NCBI GenBank assembly: GCA_028865235.1
Contig: CP114561.1
Span: forward strand, 2,996,001-3,060,000
DNA: 64,000 nucleotides
Source of the DNA: Candidatus Manganitrophus sp.
Lineage (GTDB): Bacteria > Nitrospirota > Nitrospiria > SBBL01 > Manganitrophaceae
Direction: 5' to 3'
Each line of letters begins with the position of its first letter. Position 1 is the first letter of the stretch. A model generated the notes under the pieces. It was given only the letters and a program-made list of their open reading frames with translations, had not been told where the DNA came from and did not search any database. Made by a program: the position numbers and the translations under genes. Positions 1 to 10,700 of this stretch are shown in pieces.

Positions 1-50
1 AAAAGGATTTCAAATATTCCGACCTTCCAATAATATAGGTGTCCATCGAG

Positions 51-3000
51 ATGACTTCCTACTTCCTACGATTGAAGGCAATCATAAGTTTTGTGTCTCT
101 TTCTATGCTGTTGCTTGCTGGTATCTGTTACTCTGCTGACGTAGATCTCTACACTGGGACAGCAATTCACAGAGTACCAATCGAAGTGCCTCCTGGTCCT
201 GGTGGTTTTTCTCCCTCCTTTTTCCTTGTCTATGACGGAAATGAAGTCAATGATCGGTTAGGCATCGGTTGGCGGCTCGAGGGCGTCTCCTTTATTGAGC
301 ACAAAGGTAAAAAGGCGCTTGGGACACCTGATACTTTGAGCACTGTCTATGAATTAGTTTTAGGAGATATTTCACAACGACTGGTCAACACTACTGGTAA
401 TTATTACAGAACGGAACAGGAAACATTTTTGCAGATTCTGAAGGGTTCTGGTAATACGTGGACCGTGACTAATCGGAGTGGTGTTCAATATTTCTTTGGG
501 GAGAATCATTCCTCTAATAAACCGAGTATCCTAGGAGATCCGGGGAGAGTTTATCTTACTCGCATTAGGGATACTCATGGTAATGAGATCAACTACTCCT
601 ACCGGATCATTTCACCCGGAGGTGATCTCTATTTGGATCGTGTTACATACGGCCCAGGGGGAAACGAAGAAGTAGCATTCCAATGGAATTCCAGACCAGA
701 TCATCCATTGCGCCCTGTTTCAGGTTACGGGTATCAAAGTATCAGTATAAGTCAACGTTTGACTGCCATTGAGGTTCGCCTGGCGAATGACTTGGTACGG
801 CGATATGTTCTAAGCTACTCGGATAGTGATGCGACCGTACTTGGCCACGCGAAGGTTTCACAGCTAACGAGTATCACTCTTCAGGGCGCCGATGGAACAT
901 CTTCCCTCCCTAAAACTAATTTTAAATATCATAAACCGTCCGGAATAGTAGAAACAGACGGTTTGATAACTAACTTTGTCACTCCATGGAACAGAGTTTT
1001 TATGGAAAACGACCCTTCGGAGTTATTGGACGAACCCTGTATAAGGCTTATCGATTGGGATAGGAATGGTTTGACGGATGTGCTTGTTGGAAATCCGGGT
1101 GCATATAAAGTCTACACCCGAGCTGGATCTGCCCCAAATAACTTCTGGCCTTCGGAGTTGATTCCGAACCCTTCTTCTGGGCCGGGGCTTCCTACCCTGT
1201 GTGCAAGGGGGAATGAAGCTAAATATTTTGGAATGAGGAATTCGCCACATCTAATTATTGTGCCGATCCATGATACAGAATTAGTCGACATAGACGGTGA
1301 TGGTTGGGAAGACATATTACATGGGCCCAATTATGGAGAGTGGTATTGGTGGAAGAATCGGGGAGATGGATCGTTTGACCCGAGGGAAGCAATTGTAAAT
1401 CCTCCGCCCGCCACACTTCATGACCCGTTTGCACGTGTGTGGCTAGCCGATATGAATATGGATGGGCTGGTTGATATTTTCTGGTTTGTCCAGGAAGGTA
1501 GTGTCGTTAAGATGAATTGGTGGGCCAATACTGGGAATGGGCGTTTTAGGAATCCTTTATGGCCGATTTCAGAGGCATGTGGGCCAGGACCAGATAACCC
1601 TCCTGACTGTAGCAATTGGGCCACTGTAATAGTTCCCCAGGGTGTCCGAGTCAATCGTGACGATGGAATATACCCGTTCCGTCTTGCTGATTTCAATGCG
1701 GATGGATTACCAGATTTTACATTCGTTTGGAGGCCAGAGGGGATCCCTACGTGGGAGTATTTCCCAGTTTTATTTAATGGAACTGAATCAGTGATCCATG
1801 TCGGTACTCGTACTCTAGTCGGTAATCCTTCTCCGGCTCCAGATTATAATCCTTACTTCCCAGGGATCCATCTGGTTGATTGGAACGGAGATGGCCTACT
1901 CGATGTCTTCGTGAGTGGAACCGTAAGTGACTCAGAATTTAAGACCCTTGTCTACCCTGGTATTTATTCGGATCCAGTCAATGCTTCAAGGCTAATAGGT
2001 CAACCCTTTACGCTTTATTATGCTGGAGCGGTCACGCTAGAAATTGCAAAAGCACTGGTGGATATGGATGGCGACGGATTTCTAGATATCTTGGATGGAA
2101 ACACTTTTAATGGTGTAAGTGCATATGATTATGTAACCCACGATCGGACTGATCAGCATCGCCTCCTTGAAGAAGTAGCAAATTCTTCTGGAGGACGGAT
2201 TACTTTAAACTATTCTCGTTATCAGTCTGTGAATAATGATCCTATCTATTCGGGTGCCCGTTGGGTTGTAAACCGAGTCCAAACGAATGATGGGCTGGGA
2301 CAGAATACTGAAAAGAGGTATGAATATTTGTTGGGAAGTTATGCTCGGTGGCCTTGGTACGAATTTAGGGGATTTTTCTACGCGAAGGCGATTGACCCGG
2401 CGGGTCACTATACGGAGACACTTTTCCATCAGGATGATTGGAAGAAAGGGAGGATCAAAGAAACAGATACTAGAGATAGCACTGGCTCGAAATTTGCTTC
2501 AAGCAGTTATAGTTACCATACCAGCAACCCATTCCCTGGCGTTTTTCGCGTGGATGATACCGGAGGATCTGTCACCACTTTCGATAAAGCTCAAGACGGA
2601 AAGATCGCGACAACTCAATTCGGCGATTTTGATGAGTATGGTCAGCCGCGCCTAAAGGTCGTCTCAGGTGTCGATATTAAACTCCAAACTACCTACACGA
2701 CATTTGTCTACAATACGGATGCATATATTGTGAATCGTCCTTCCAGAATACAGGTGGCAAACGATACTGGGATTACAATTGGTCAGACCTGGTTTGCATA
2801 TGACGGAAAGCCCGAAGGAGAGGCCCCGAGCAAGGGAGATTTAACACGGGAAAGACGATGGCTATCTGGAGGAGGCGATGCAGACGATCCGGTGATTCAA
2901 TATGCGTACGATGGTTATGGTAATCGAATCGGAATATTGGACGCCAACAAAAACGAGTGTACAACGACCGGTTACACAACAGAGGTCAAATTTGACAATA

Positions 3001-6000
3001 TCGTTCATGCCTTCCCTATCTCTGAGATAAATGCCCTCTGTCAAGAGGTTAAAAAGAGCTACTGGAAGATCAATGCACCCTCCAATCTGAACCCTGATAA
3101 CGTCGGTGCCTTCGCCGTGCCCGGCTTTCCTGCAACGACTCTTGACCTCAACGGTATCGGAACAGAGAGCTACTGGGATGCTTTGGGGCGCCCCAAGGCC
3201 ACTGTCATTCCGCCTGATAATTCAGGAGCTCCGACTGTGCTGTGGAGCTATTCCGATTATGTAGATACAACACCAACCAACCCGGATCTTACTACTGATA
3301 TTACCGTTCCGAGCCGCACGGTCGAGTCTAAACGAGAAGCGGTGGGCGGAGGAACACTTGACCAGTTTACATATGTTGACGGTTTCGGGCGCACCATTCA
3401 GACCAAAAGTGAAGCAGAGAGAGAGGCAGAGAATCCAGTACAGTGGATTACGCGAGATACTTGGTACAATAACCGAGGCTTAGTAGAATCAGCCTCTGTC
3501 CCTTACCTTACTAACGCCAGCGCCTACAACTCCCGTACAACAACTCAACCCAAGGCGACGACTCTCTATGATGCGGTTCAACGGAAAATCGAAATCCGCA
3601 ATCCTGACGATACGGTCCGTAAGACTGTGTATGATCGTTGGGTTGTTACCGAAATAGATGAAAAGAATATTCCCATCATTCGTACCTATGATGCTCTGGG
3701 ACGTTTAATTCAGGTTCGTGAGCAAGAAATACTCGGCGAGACTCGAACTGCTTCTTATATTTATGATACCTTTGACGCAAACGGCAATCGCACGGAAACA
3801 AGCAGTGATAATCACTTTAACAGAAACTTCGTCGAGTATGACACGCTGGGACATAAAAAAGGCATAAGGGATCTTGACCTTGGAAATTGGAGCTACACTT
3901 ACGATGCTAACGGAAACCTTTTGGTTCAGACCGATGCCAGAGGGAATAAAACAAGATTCGTTTACGATAAGTTGAATCGGGTGAAAACCAAAATAATGAC
4001 CGGACCGGACAGCACAGCGCCGGTCCTATCGACGCCCTACGCCGAAGAGATTACCTCTACAGGGGCCGTCATTAGTTGGACGACGAGCGAATATGCCGAC
4101 TCTTTAGTAGAGTACGGAACTACTACAGCTTACGGAAGCACTTCTGCTGATCCTGATTTTGTAACTACTCATGCTATCGTTCTCTCCGGCCTTTCCAACT
4201 CGACTTTGTACCATTATCGGATAAAGAGCCGCGATCCTGCTGGAAATTTGGCAACCAGTGCGGACTTTACATTTAACACCGATATAACACCCCCTATCAT
4301 CTCAAACATCACCTCCAGTAGCATTGCCTCCACGTCTGTAACCATTAACTGGACCACCGATGAAGCTTCTGACTCTCAGGTGGAGTTTGGAACCACAACA
4401 ACGTATGGCAACAGCAGCCCTATAAATACATTTTCCATGACCAGCCATGGTGTGAATCTGTCCGGCCTCTCACCTTCAACGCTCTATCACTATCGGGTAA
4501 AGAGCCGGGATGCGGCGGGAAACTTGACTGTCAGTTCGGATCTCACTTTCACTACCGCAACCGCGCCATATACCCTCACACAGGAGCCGTTCGCCTGGGT
4601 GGATGCCCCCACTCCGTTATCATTCGCTGGAGATGACAACGCAATTGCCCTCTCCCTTCCCTTCGATTTCCCATTTTACGGTCAGAGCTATCAGCAGCTC
4701 TACCTTTCTACCAACGGGCTGATCACCTTCGGGGGGGCTAACACCGCCTACCTTCCCCAGCCGATTCAGAACCCCATTCCGCCGAACGGCTTCATCGCCC
4801 TCTTCTGGCGGGATCTGTATGTAGCTCTGCACCAGGTCAGCATCTCTTCCTCGGCTTCGGAATATGTGATTGCCTTCAATGGAGTGAGGGACCTCTGCTG
4901 CAGCGTAATGCACACCTTCCAGGTGGTTATCCGTCCCGACGGAACGATTCTCTTGCAGTACGGGGCGATCGTTTTGAATGTCCCCACCACGTTCGGCATC
5001 GAAAACCAAGACGGCAGTGAAGGGGTGGCGCTTCCCTCCGTTTCTTCTAACACCGCTTTCAAACTCACACCGACTGATACCACCCCTCCGACAATCTCTA
5101 ATGTGGCCGCCAGCAGCATCACCTCCAGCGGGTCCACGATCACCTGGACGACCAATGAAGCCTCCGATACGCAGGTAGAATACGGAACGACAACCTCTTA
5201 CGGCAACAGCACCACTCTGAACACGTCCATGGTGACCAGCCACAGTGCGACCCTCTCCGGCCTCTCGCCCTCCACACTCCATCATTATCGGGTAAAGAGC
5301 CGCGATGCGGGTGGGAATCTGGCCACAAGTGCCGATTTCACCTTTACCACTGCGGCAAATCCTGTTCTCACCCTAACAAAATCAGGGACTGGAGTGGGAA
5401 CAGTCACCTCCTCCCCTGCGGGAATTAATTGCGGGGCGACCTGCTCGGCCTCACTTGCTCCAGGTTCCGTGCAACTCACTGCCACGCCGACTGCGGGCTC
5501 CACCTTTGCCGGATTCAGCGGCGGCGGCTGCGGTGCAACGAGCCCCTGTACGGTCACCCTTTCCGCCAACACGACCGTCACCGCCACCTTCAACGACACC
5601 CAGGCCCCGACCGCTCCATCAAGCCTGACAGCGACGGTGGCGAGCAGCACCCAGATTAATCTGACCTGGACAGCCTCGACGGATAATGTGGGAGTCACAG
5701 GTTACCGGGTCGAGCGCTGCCAGGGAGCGAGTTGCACCAATTTTGCCCAGATTGCCACCCCGACAGGAGCAAGCTTCAACAATACTGGCCTGACAGCTGG
5801 GACGACCTATCGCTATCAGGTGAGAGCGGCGGATGCAGCAGGAAACTTAAGCGCCTATTCAAATATCGTTAATGCGACAACCACGGCGAATCCAGTCCTT
5901 ACCTTGAGCAAAGCTGGGACAGGTGCTGGAAGTGTCACATCTTCACCTACAGGGATTAGCTGTGGAGCCACCTGTTCGGCTTCCTTTGCTTCAGCTACGT

Positions 6001-7433
6001 CAGTAACATTAACCGCCACGGCGACTACAGGGTCTACCTTTGCTGGATTCAGCGGAGGGTGCACCAGTGTGACAACAACCTGTACCTTCACCATCACAAC
6101 CAACGCCACAGTGACTGCCACCTTCAATGACACTCAGGTTCCCACCGCGCCGACAGGCTTGACGGCAGCGGTAGCGAGCAGCACCCAGATTAATCTGACC
6201 TGGACAGCCTCGACGGATAATGTGGGAGTCACAGGTTACCGGGTCGAGCGCTGTCAAGGAGCGAGCTGTACTAATTTTGCGCAGATCGCAACTCCCACAG
6301 GAGCGAGCTTCAACAACACCGGACTGACATCCGGGACTACTTATCGCTACCGGGTCAGAGCAGCCGATGCCGCAGGTAACTTAAGCCCCTACTCAAATAT
6401 TGTTAGTGCCACCACGATCGCAGGCGATACCACCCCTCCGACGATCTCCAGTGTCGCCTCCAGCAGTATTACCTCGACTGGTGCAACCATCACCTGGACG
6501 ACCAACGAAGCTTCCGATACTCAGGTAGAGTATGGGACGACTACTTCTTACGGCAGCAGCACCACACTCAACACAGCCATGGTGACCAGTCATAGTGCAG
6601 CTATCTCCGGCCTCTCCGCTTCTACCTTGTATCACTATCGGGTCAAGAGCAGAGATGCTGCGGGTAATTTGGCCACCAGTGCGGATTTTACATTCACCAC
6701 TTCCGCTGGGACAGCTGGAATAGATCTGATTATGACCATTGTCAGCGGCCCAACCAGTGGACAGATGGGAGGCAGCATCATTATTTCCAACACTGTGAAA
6801 AATCAAGGGAGCAGTGCAGCGGGACTCTTTGAGGTTCGTCTCATGCTCTCTACGGATCAGACGATTACCTCATCCGATACAGTCTTAACTTATCGGAATG
6901 TAAATAGTCTGGCCGCAGGCGCCAGCAACAGTGCCAATACCACCGTCACCCTCCCCAACGGAATGACTCCAGGCACCTACTACCTCGGGGCCCTTGTAGA
7001 TAATCAAAATCTTGTTAGCGAAACGAACGAGACGAACAACAGCCTGGCTGGTAATGCCATCGCAATCACGATCGGAGAAGACTTGGTGATTACAGCGGTG
7101 AGTGGTCCAAGCAGTGGACAAAGGGGAACAAATATCATTATTACTAATACAGCCAAGAACCAGGGAACGGGTCAAGCGGGACTCTTTGAGGTCCGACTAT
7201 TCCTCTCCACTGATCAGACGATTACCGCTTCGGATACGGTGCTAGGCTTCCGGAATCTCAGTAGTCTGGCCGCAGGCGCCAGCAATAGCGCCAATACCAC
7301 GGTGACGATTCCCAGCGGACTGACTCCTGGGACCTACTATATTGGGGCCATTGCAGACACCGCAAATGTTCTTCCAGAAGATAATGAGACGAACAACAGC
7401 CTGGCAGGGAACACCATCAACGTAACACCATAA
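51..7433 (+). CDS. Giant secreted SpvB/RHS-type protein with adhesin-like C-terminal half
   Basis: About 2460 residues. The ATG at 51 is preferred over the in-frame GTG at 39 because AGGTG (37-41) lies 9 bases before it. Residues 1-29 form a signal peptide (cleavage after YSA). Then comes an SpvB/TcdB-like head, with at least six FG-GAP/VCBS calcium-binding motifs (DIDGDGWED, DFNADGLPD, DMDGDGFLD) at about residues 331-687, and YD/RHS repeats (YDALGRL, YDANGNL, YDKLNRV) at about 947-1314. At about residue 1319 the RHS part stops abruptly. It continues as four purple-acid-phosphatase-like Fn3 domains, one nidogen-like beta domain (about 1504-1674), two InlB-B-type repeats each followed by an Fn3 domain, and two CARDB domains (about 2224-2460). 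No RHS core terminus and no toxin domain are present. Likely surface-exposed or released; function unknown. The 5' half is more AT-rich than the 3' half. Confidence 0.85.
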   Translation: MTSYFLRLKAIISFVSLSMLLLAGICYSADVDLYTGTAIHRVPIEVPPGPGGFSPSFFLVYDGNEVNDRLGIGWRLEGVSFIEHKGKKALGTPDTLSTVYELVLGDISQRLVNTTGNYYRTEQETFLQILKGSGNTWTVTNRSGVQYFFGENHSSNKPSILGDPGRVYLTRIRDTHGNEINYSYRIISPGGDLYLDRVTYGPGGNEEVAFQWNSRPDHPLRPVSGYGYQSISISQRLTAIEVRLANDLVRRYVLSYSDSDATVLGHAKVSQLTSITLQGADGTSSLPKTNFKYHKPSGIVETDGLITNFVTPWNRVFMENDPSELLDEPCIRLIDWDRNGLTDVLVGNPGAYKVYTRAGSAPNNFWPSELIPNPSSGPGLPTLCARGNEAKYFGMRNSPHLIIVPIHDTELVDIDGDGWEDILHGPNYGEWYWWKNRGDGSFDPREAIVNPPPATLHDPFARVWLADMNMDGLVDIFWFVQEGSVVKMNWWANTGNGRFRNPLWPISEACGPGPDNPPDCSNWATVIVPQGVRVNRDDGIYPFRLADFNADGLPDFTFVWRPEGIPTWEYFPVLFNGTESVIHVGTRTLVGNPSPAPDYNPYFPGIHLVDWNGDGLLDVFVSGTVSDSEFKTLVYPGIYSDPVNASRLIGQPFTLYYAGAVTLEIAKALVDMDGDGFLDILDGNTFNGVSAYDYVTHDRTDQHRLLEEVANSSGGRITLNYSRYQSVNNDPIYSGARWVVNRVQTNDGLGQNTEKRYEYLLGSYARWPWYEFRGFFYAKAIDPAGHYTETLFHQDDWKKGRIKETDTRDSTGSKFASSSYSYHTSNPFPGVFRVDDTGGSVTTFDKAQDGKIATTQFGDFDEYGQPRLKVVSGVDIKLQTTYTTFVYNTDAYIVNRPSRIQVANDTGITIGQTWFAYDGKPEGEAPSKGDLTRERRWLSGGGDADDPVIQYAYDGYGNRIGILDANKNECTTTGYTTEVKFDNIVHAFPISEINALCQEVKKSYWKINAPSNLNPDNVGAFAVPGFPATTLDLNGIGTESYWDALGRPKATVIPPDNSGAPTVLWSYSDYVDTTPTNPDLTTDITVPSRTVESKREAVGGGTLDQFTYVDGFGRTIQTKSEAEREAENPVQWITRDTWYNNRGLVESASVPYLTNASAYNSRTTTQPKATTLYDAVQRKIEIRNPDDTVRKTVYDRWVVTEIDEKNIPIIRTYDALGRLIQVREQEILGETRTASYIYDTFDANGNRTETSSDNHFNRNFVEYDTLGHKKGIRDLDLGNWSYTYDANGNLLVQTDARGNKTRFVYDKLNRVKTKIMTGPDSTAPVLSTPYAEEITSTGAVISWTTSEYADSLVEYGTTTAYGSTSADPDFVTTHAIVLSGLSNSTLYHYRIKSRDPAGNLATSADFTFNTDITPPIISNITSSSIASTSVTINWTTDEASDSQVEFGTTTTYGNSSPINTFSMTSHGVNLSGLSPSTLYHYRVKSRDAAGNLTVSSDLTFTTATAPYTLTQEPFAWVDAPTPLSFAGDDNAIALSLPFDFPFYGQSYQQLYLSTNGLITFGGANTAYLPQPIQNPIPPNGFIALFWRDLYVALHQVSISSSASEYVIAFNGVRDLCCSVMHTFQVVIRPDGTILLQYGAIVLNVPTTFGIENQDGSEGVALPSVSSNTAFKLTPTDTTPPTISNVAASSITSSGSTITWTTNEASDTQVEYGTTTSYGNSTTLNTSMVTSHSATLSGLSPSTLHHYRVKSRDAGGNLATSADFTFTTAANPVLTLTKSGTGVGTVTSSPAGINCGATCSASLAPGSVQLTATPTAGSTFAGFSGGGCGATSPCTVTLSANTTVTATFNDTQAPTAPSSLTATVASSTQINLTWTASTDNVGVTGYRVERCQGASCTNFAQIATPTGASFNNTGLTAGTTYRYQVRAADAAGNLSAYSNIVNATTTANPVLTLSKAGTGAGSVTSSPTGISCGATCSASFASATSVTLTATATTGSTFAGFSGGCTSVTTTCTFTITTNATVTATFNDTQVPTAPTGLTAAVASSTQINLTWTASTDNVGVTGYRVERCQGASCTNFAQIATPTGASFNNTGLTSGTTYRYRVRAADAAGNLSPYSNIVSATTIAGDTTPPTISSVASSSITSTGATITWTTNEASDTQVEYGTTTSYGSSTTLNTAMVTSHSAAISGLSASTLYHYRVKSRDAAGNLATSADFTFTTSAGTAGIDLIMTIVSGPTSGQMGGSIIISNTVKNQGSSAAGLFEVRLMLSTDQTITSSDTVLTYRNVNSLAAGASNSANTTVTLPNGMTPGTYYLGALVDNQNLVSETNETNNSLAGNAIAITIGEDLVITAVSGPSSGQRGTNIIITNTAKNQGTGQAGLFEVRLFLSTDQTITASDTVLGFRNLSSLAAGASNSANTTVTIPSGLTPGTYYIGAIADTANVLPEDNETNNSLAGNTINVTP
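5640..6253 (+). repeat. 80-bp perfect direct repeat inside the giant RHS-type gene
   Basis: Bases 5640-5719 and 6174-6253 are identical (80 of 80, offset 534). They lie at the same place in the two Fn3 modules (motif NLTWTASTDNVGVTGYRVER), so a module of InlB-B repeat plus Fn3 was duplicated or recently homogenised at DNA level. The flanking bases of the two modules have already diverged. Confidence 0.9.
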
Positions 7434-7734
7434 TTAGAGTCAATTAGACTGCACATCTGCAGCGAGAGGGTCTTGCCATTAATTTGACATTTCACTATAA
7501 CCAAGCCGGATGCACTCTGCCCTTTCTGGTGTTATTTTAAGGATATGTCGGTCGGATTAGTTTGACGATTCAGAAAGAATCGGTGACTGGTGCGGGTGCG
7601 GGAAATCAATACCCATATGGGTGCCTATCATGGCCACCAGTAAGCAGCATAGTTAAATAGACAGTACGTAGGATTCTATTTGGACCCGATTAAGATCATC
7701 TTTTTCCGCCTTTCCTAATCAAACCTCTTCGGAT
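7434..7734. other. Intergenic region between convergent genes
   Basis: About 300 bases between the stop of the giant plus-strand gene and the stop of the minus-strand propeller lipoprotein. I see no convincing ORF and no clear Rho-independent terminator. A 12-base perfect palindrome (acccatatgggt, near 7610) is the only symmetric element noticed. Confidence 0.5.
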
Positions 7735-10700
7735 TTATCTCGCCGTATCAACTGCCAATCCCACCGGCTGATTGAGGCCTGTGTTGACCCCAGTGATCGT
7801 TTTGTGAGCAGCCTCTCCGTCGGCTCGGCTGGCGTCTGTGAAGATGTGGACCGCGTCCGCTTCCCGATCGGCCACATAGAGGAGATCCCCCTCCGCGTCG
7901 AGGAAGAGGAAGGAGGGGGTCTGTATGAAGTTCCCGGAGAGGGTACGGGCGGGGGCGCTGTCTCCGTCCAGACTCGAAGCGTTCTCGAAGACCAAAATTT
8001 CCGACGTTCCCTCATTCAAAACATAGAGGATGTCTCGCTCCGGATCGATCGCAACGCCGATCGGCTCATCGATCCCGGTGGCGGCCCCGCCGATCTCCGC
8101 GTCCGGACTGACCTCCCCATTCAGATCCCCCACATTCTTGAAGACCAATACCGAATTGTTTCCATGATTGGCGACGAAAAGGGTCTGTCGTCCTAAATCG
8201 ACGGTCAGGCCCCGCGGGCTATTGAGGCGATCGCTCGTGATGACCTGGTTGGGGACCGCGTTGAAGCTGAAATTGCTGGCGGCGTGGAAGACGAGGAGAC
8301 TGTTGCACGGCGCGGCGGGATCGGCGCAATCGGTTCCGGCGTTCGAGACATAAAGGCGGTCTTGATCCGAATCGACGAAAAGCCCGGCCGGATTGTTCAG
8401 CTTGGTATCGGGACAGGAAGAGGCCTCGGGGTTATAGATCGGGCTGCAAGGGGTCCAGGGAAGGCGGAGGGCCAACAGGCCCGACGCGGTCTCTCCGGGG
8501 TAAGGCGAAGTCAATGTCAGCGTGGTATCCGAGTGGATCGTCGAAACGATCAATGCGTTCTCCTCGATTTTGATGTGGTCGCCGGGGGCTAAATCGGTGG
8601 TAAAGGAAGTTCCGGTTCCGGTCACGATCACGCTTCCTTCCGTGACGGAAAAAGTGCCGTTGAATGGCATCTTTCCATCAGACCTGCTTGCGTGGGTAAA
8701 AAGGAAGAGCGAGTCGTCCGAAGTGATCGTCGGATCTCCCTGGTTGGCGACATAGACGAGGTCCCGTCTTGGATCGACGGCAACGGCCGAGGGTCCGACC
8801 AGCTTATGTTCTCCTCCGCTCCAAGCCTGGCCCGGAGGGATATCTCCTTCCGCGCTGAAGAGGAGGAGGGAGCCCCTCGGGCATTGGTTTGTGGGGAGGG
8901 TGCAGGTTGGGTCTCTCGGTTGGCCGATGAAAAGCCGTTCTCCGCTGCGGCTGGTATCGATCCAGAGGGCTCCGGTGCTACCGAGACCAACGTCGAGGTT
9001 TTGATTTGGAAAGGCCAGAGCGGTGTCGCTTCCTTCAATCTTCCGGTCGGGTTCGATCTCCCCGCTCGGCAGGGTACTGACCTTATCAAAGATAAAGATG
9101 GCGTTTGTTCCCCGATTAATCATGAAAAGACGGTCCTTCTCAATATTGAGGCCAGGGGCGAGCGGCGTGCTGAGCCGGTCTCCCGCGGCGAGATTGGTGG
9201 ATGAGGAGAGGATTCGAATTTGATCAGGGACCGACTTACTGGCACCGTTGAATGCAAAAAGGGTGTGGCTGCTGGTGTCGGTTACATAAAGGATGTCCCG
9301 TTGATTATCGATGGAAAGTCCGCGTGGACCCGTCATTGTGCTGGGAAAGTTAATAATCCGCTTCGGCGGAGCGTCGGTGATGGGGTTGCTTAGATCGTAG
9401 ACCCGGATGCTCCGGTTTCCTCCGGAGAGGATATAAACCTCGTTTTTGATTTGATCGACCGTCATTCCACTGGGTTGGCTAAGTCCGGAGTTGGAGGTAT
9501 AAGTTGCTTTTGGTGGAGGAAAGGTTGTGTTTGTGCCGAAAGGGGGATTGAAGTTGGCCAAATCGTAAATCCGAAGCTGATTGGTGTCGAGAACGAGAAG
9601 AAGGTCGTCATGTATAAAGAGGCTGGTAGGAGTGGTGAGCCCTCCTCCGGAGATCGTCCAACTCGGCGGGGTACTGGAAAGGGCTGCGGTGCTGACGTTG
9701 TGATAGACGGTGATCGCAGACGTGGAGAAAGCGGTGCTGGATGAGTTGGCCACATAGAGACGATCCAGACTGCTGTCATAGAAAAATGAATTCGGCTGCC
9801 CCAGCCCGGTATTGGCGCCGGCAACGATCTTGATCGGTGCGATATTCCCCTCCATCCCGAACAGTAGGATCGAGTTGTCCAATGTGTTCGAGACGTAGAT
9901 CCGGTCGAGCTGGGAATCGACCGCGATGTCGGTTGCGTCGGTGAGCCCCGTTTGGTCGCCGGTGATGATCCGGCTCGGGGAGACGTCGCAGACGGCGCAG
10001 TTGGCGAATGGATCGGAGAAGATGAGCAGGGCGCTGTCGCCGTCTGCCGTGTGGTCGTTGTTGACGACGTAGATCAAATTCTGGTCGATGTCGACATCGA
10101 TTCCGATCGGAAACACAAGAAGGGTGTTCGAACCGGCCAGCGTCCGATCGGGGGAGGTCTGACCCGCCCGGGTGGAGGCATTCTCATAGACCAGAACCGC
10201 TGCCTGGTCCTCGCTTTGAACGACGTAAAGCCGGTCGTTCGTGCTGTCGATGAAGATCCCTAAAGGAGATTGAATCGATGAAATCGTCCGGGTCGGCGGA
10301 AGGTTTCCTTGAGTCGATGATTGAGAAGCATTTTCGTAGACCAGGATCGAGTTGGTTCCCTCGTTCGAGATGTAAAGGATGTCTCGCGCCGGATCTACGG
10401 CGAGCTCCCCCGGAGCATCGAGCAAGGTCGAAGCGCCTGAGAGGACTTGGCAGGGGGGGATATCGCCGTCGAGAAGACCGGTTTCCGAGCAGCCGGCGTG
10501 AAAGATCAGAATGGATGCGTTCCCTTCATTCGCGACATAAAGCCGCTGCCGTGTCGCGTCGTAGGCGACGCCGCCGGGAAGGCGGAGGCCGGTTTGCGGC
10601 CCCGAAATCACCCGGTCTGCCGAGGCCAAGCCGTCAGGCAGTTCGAGCGTGCTTGCATTCTCATAAATGAGGATGGCGTTCTGGCCGGTGTTGGCGACGT

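Noticed and set aside
39-50. GTG at 39 as start of the giant gene
   Set aside because: No ribosome binding site fits it, while AGGTG is well placed for ATG 51.
6393-6806. Long open frames on the minus strand opposite the Fn3/CARDB part of the giant gene (also 4620-5285 and 5285-5698)
   Set aside because: They lie fully within a strongly supported coding region, have repetitive, non-family sequence and no ribosome binding sites.
4000-7433. C-terminal toxin and immunity gene of an RHS system
   Set aside because: The C-terminus is two CARDB domains, and the next plus-strand gene is absent; the convergent neighbour is a propeller lipoprotein.
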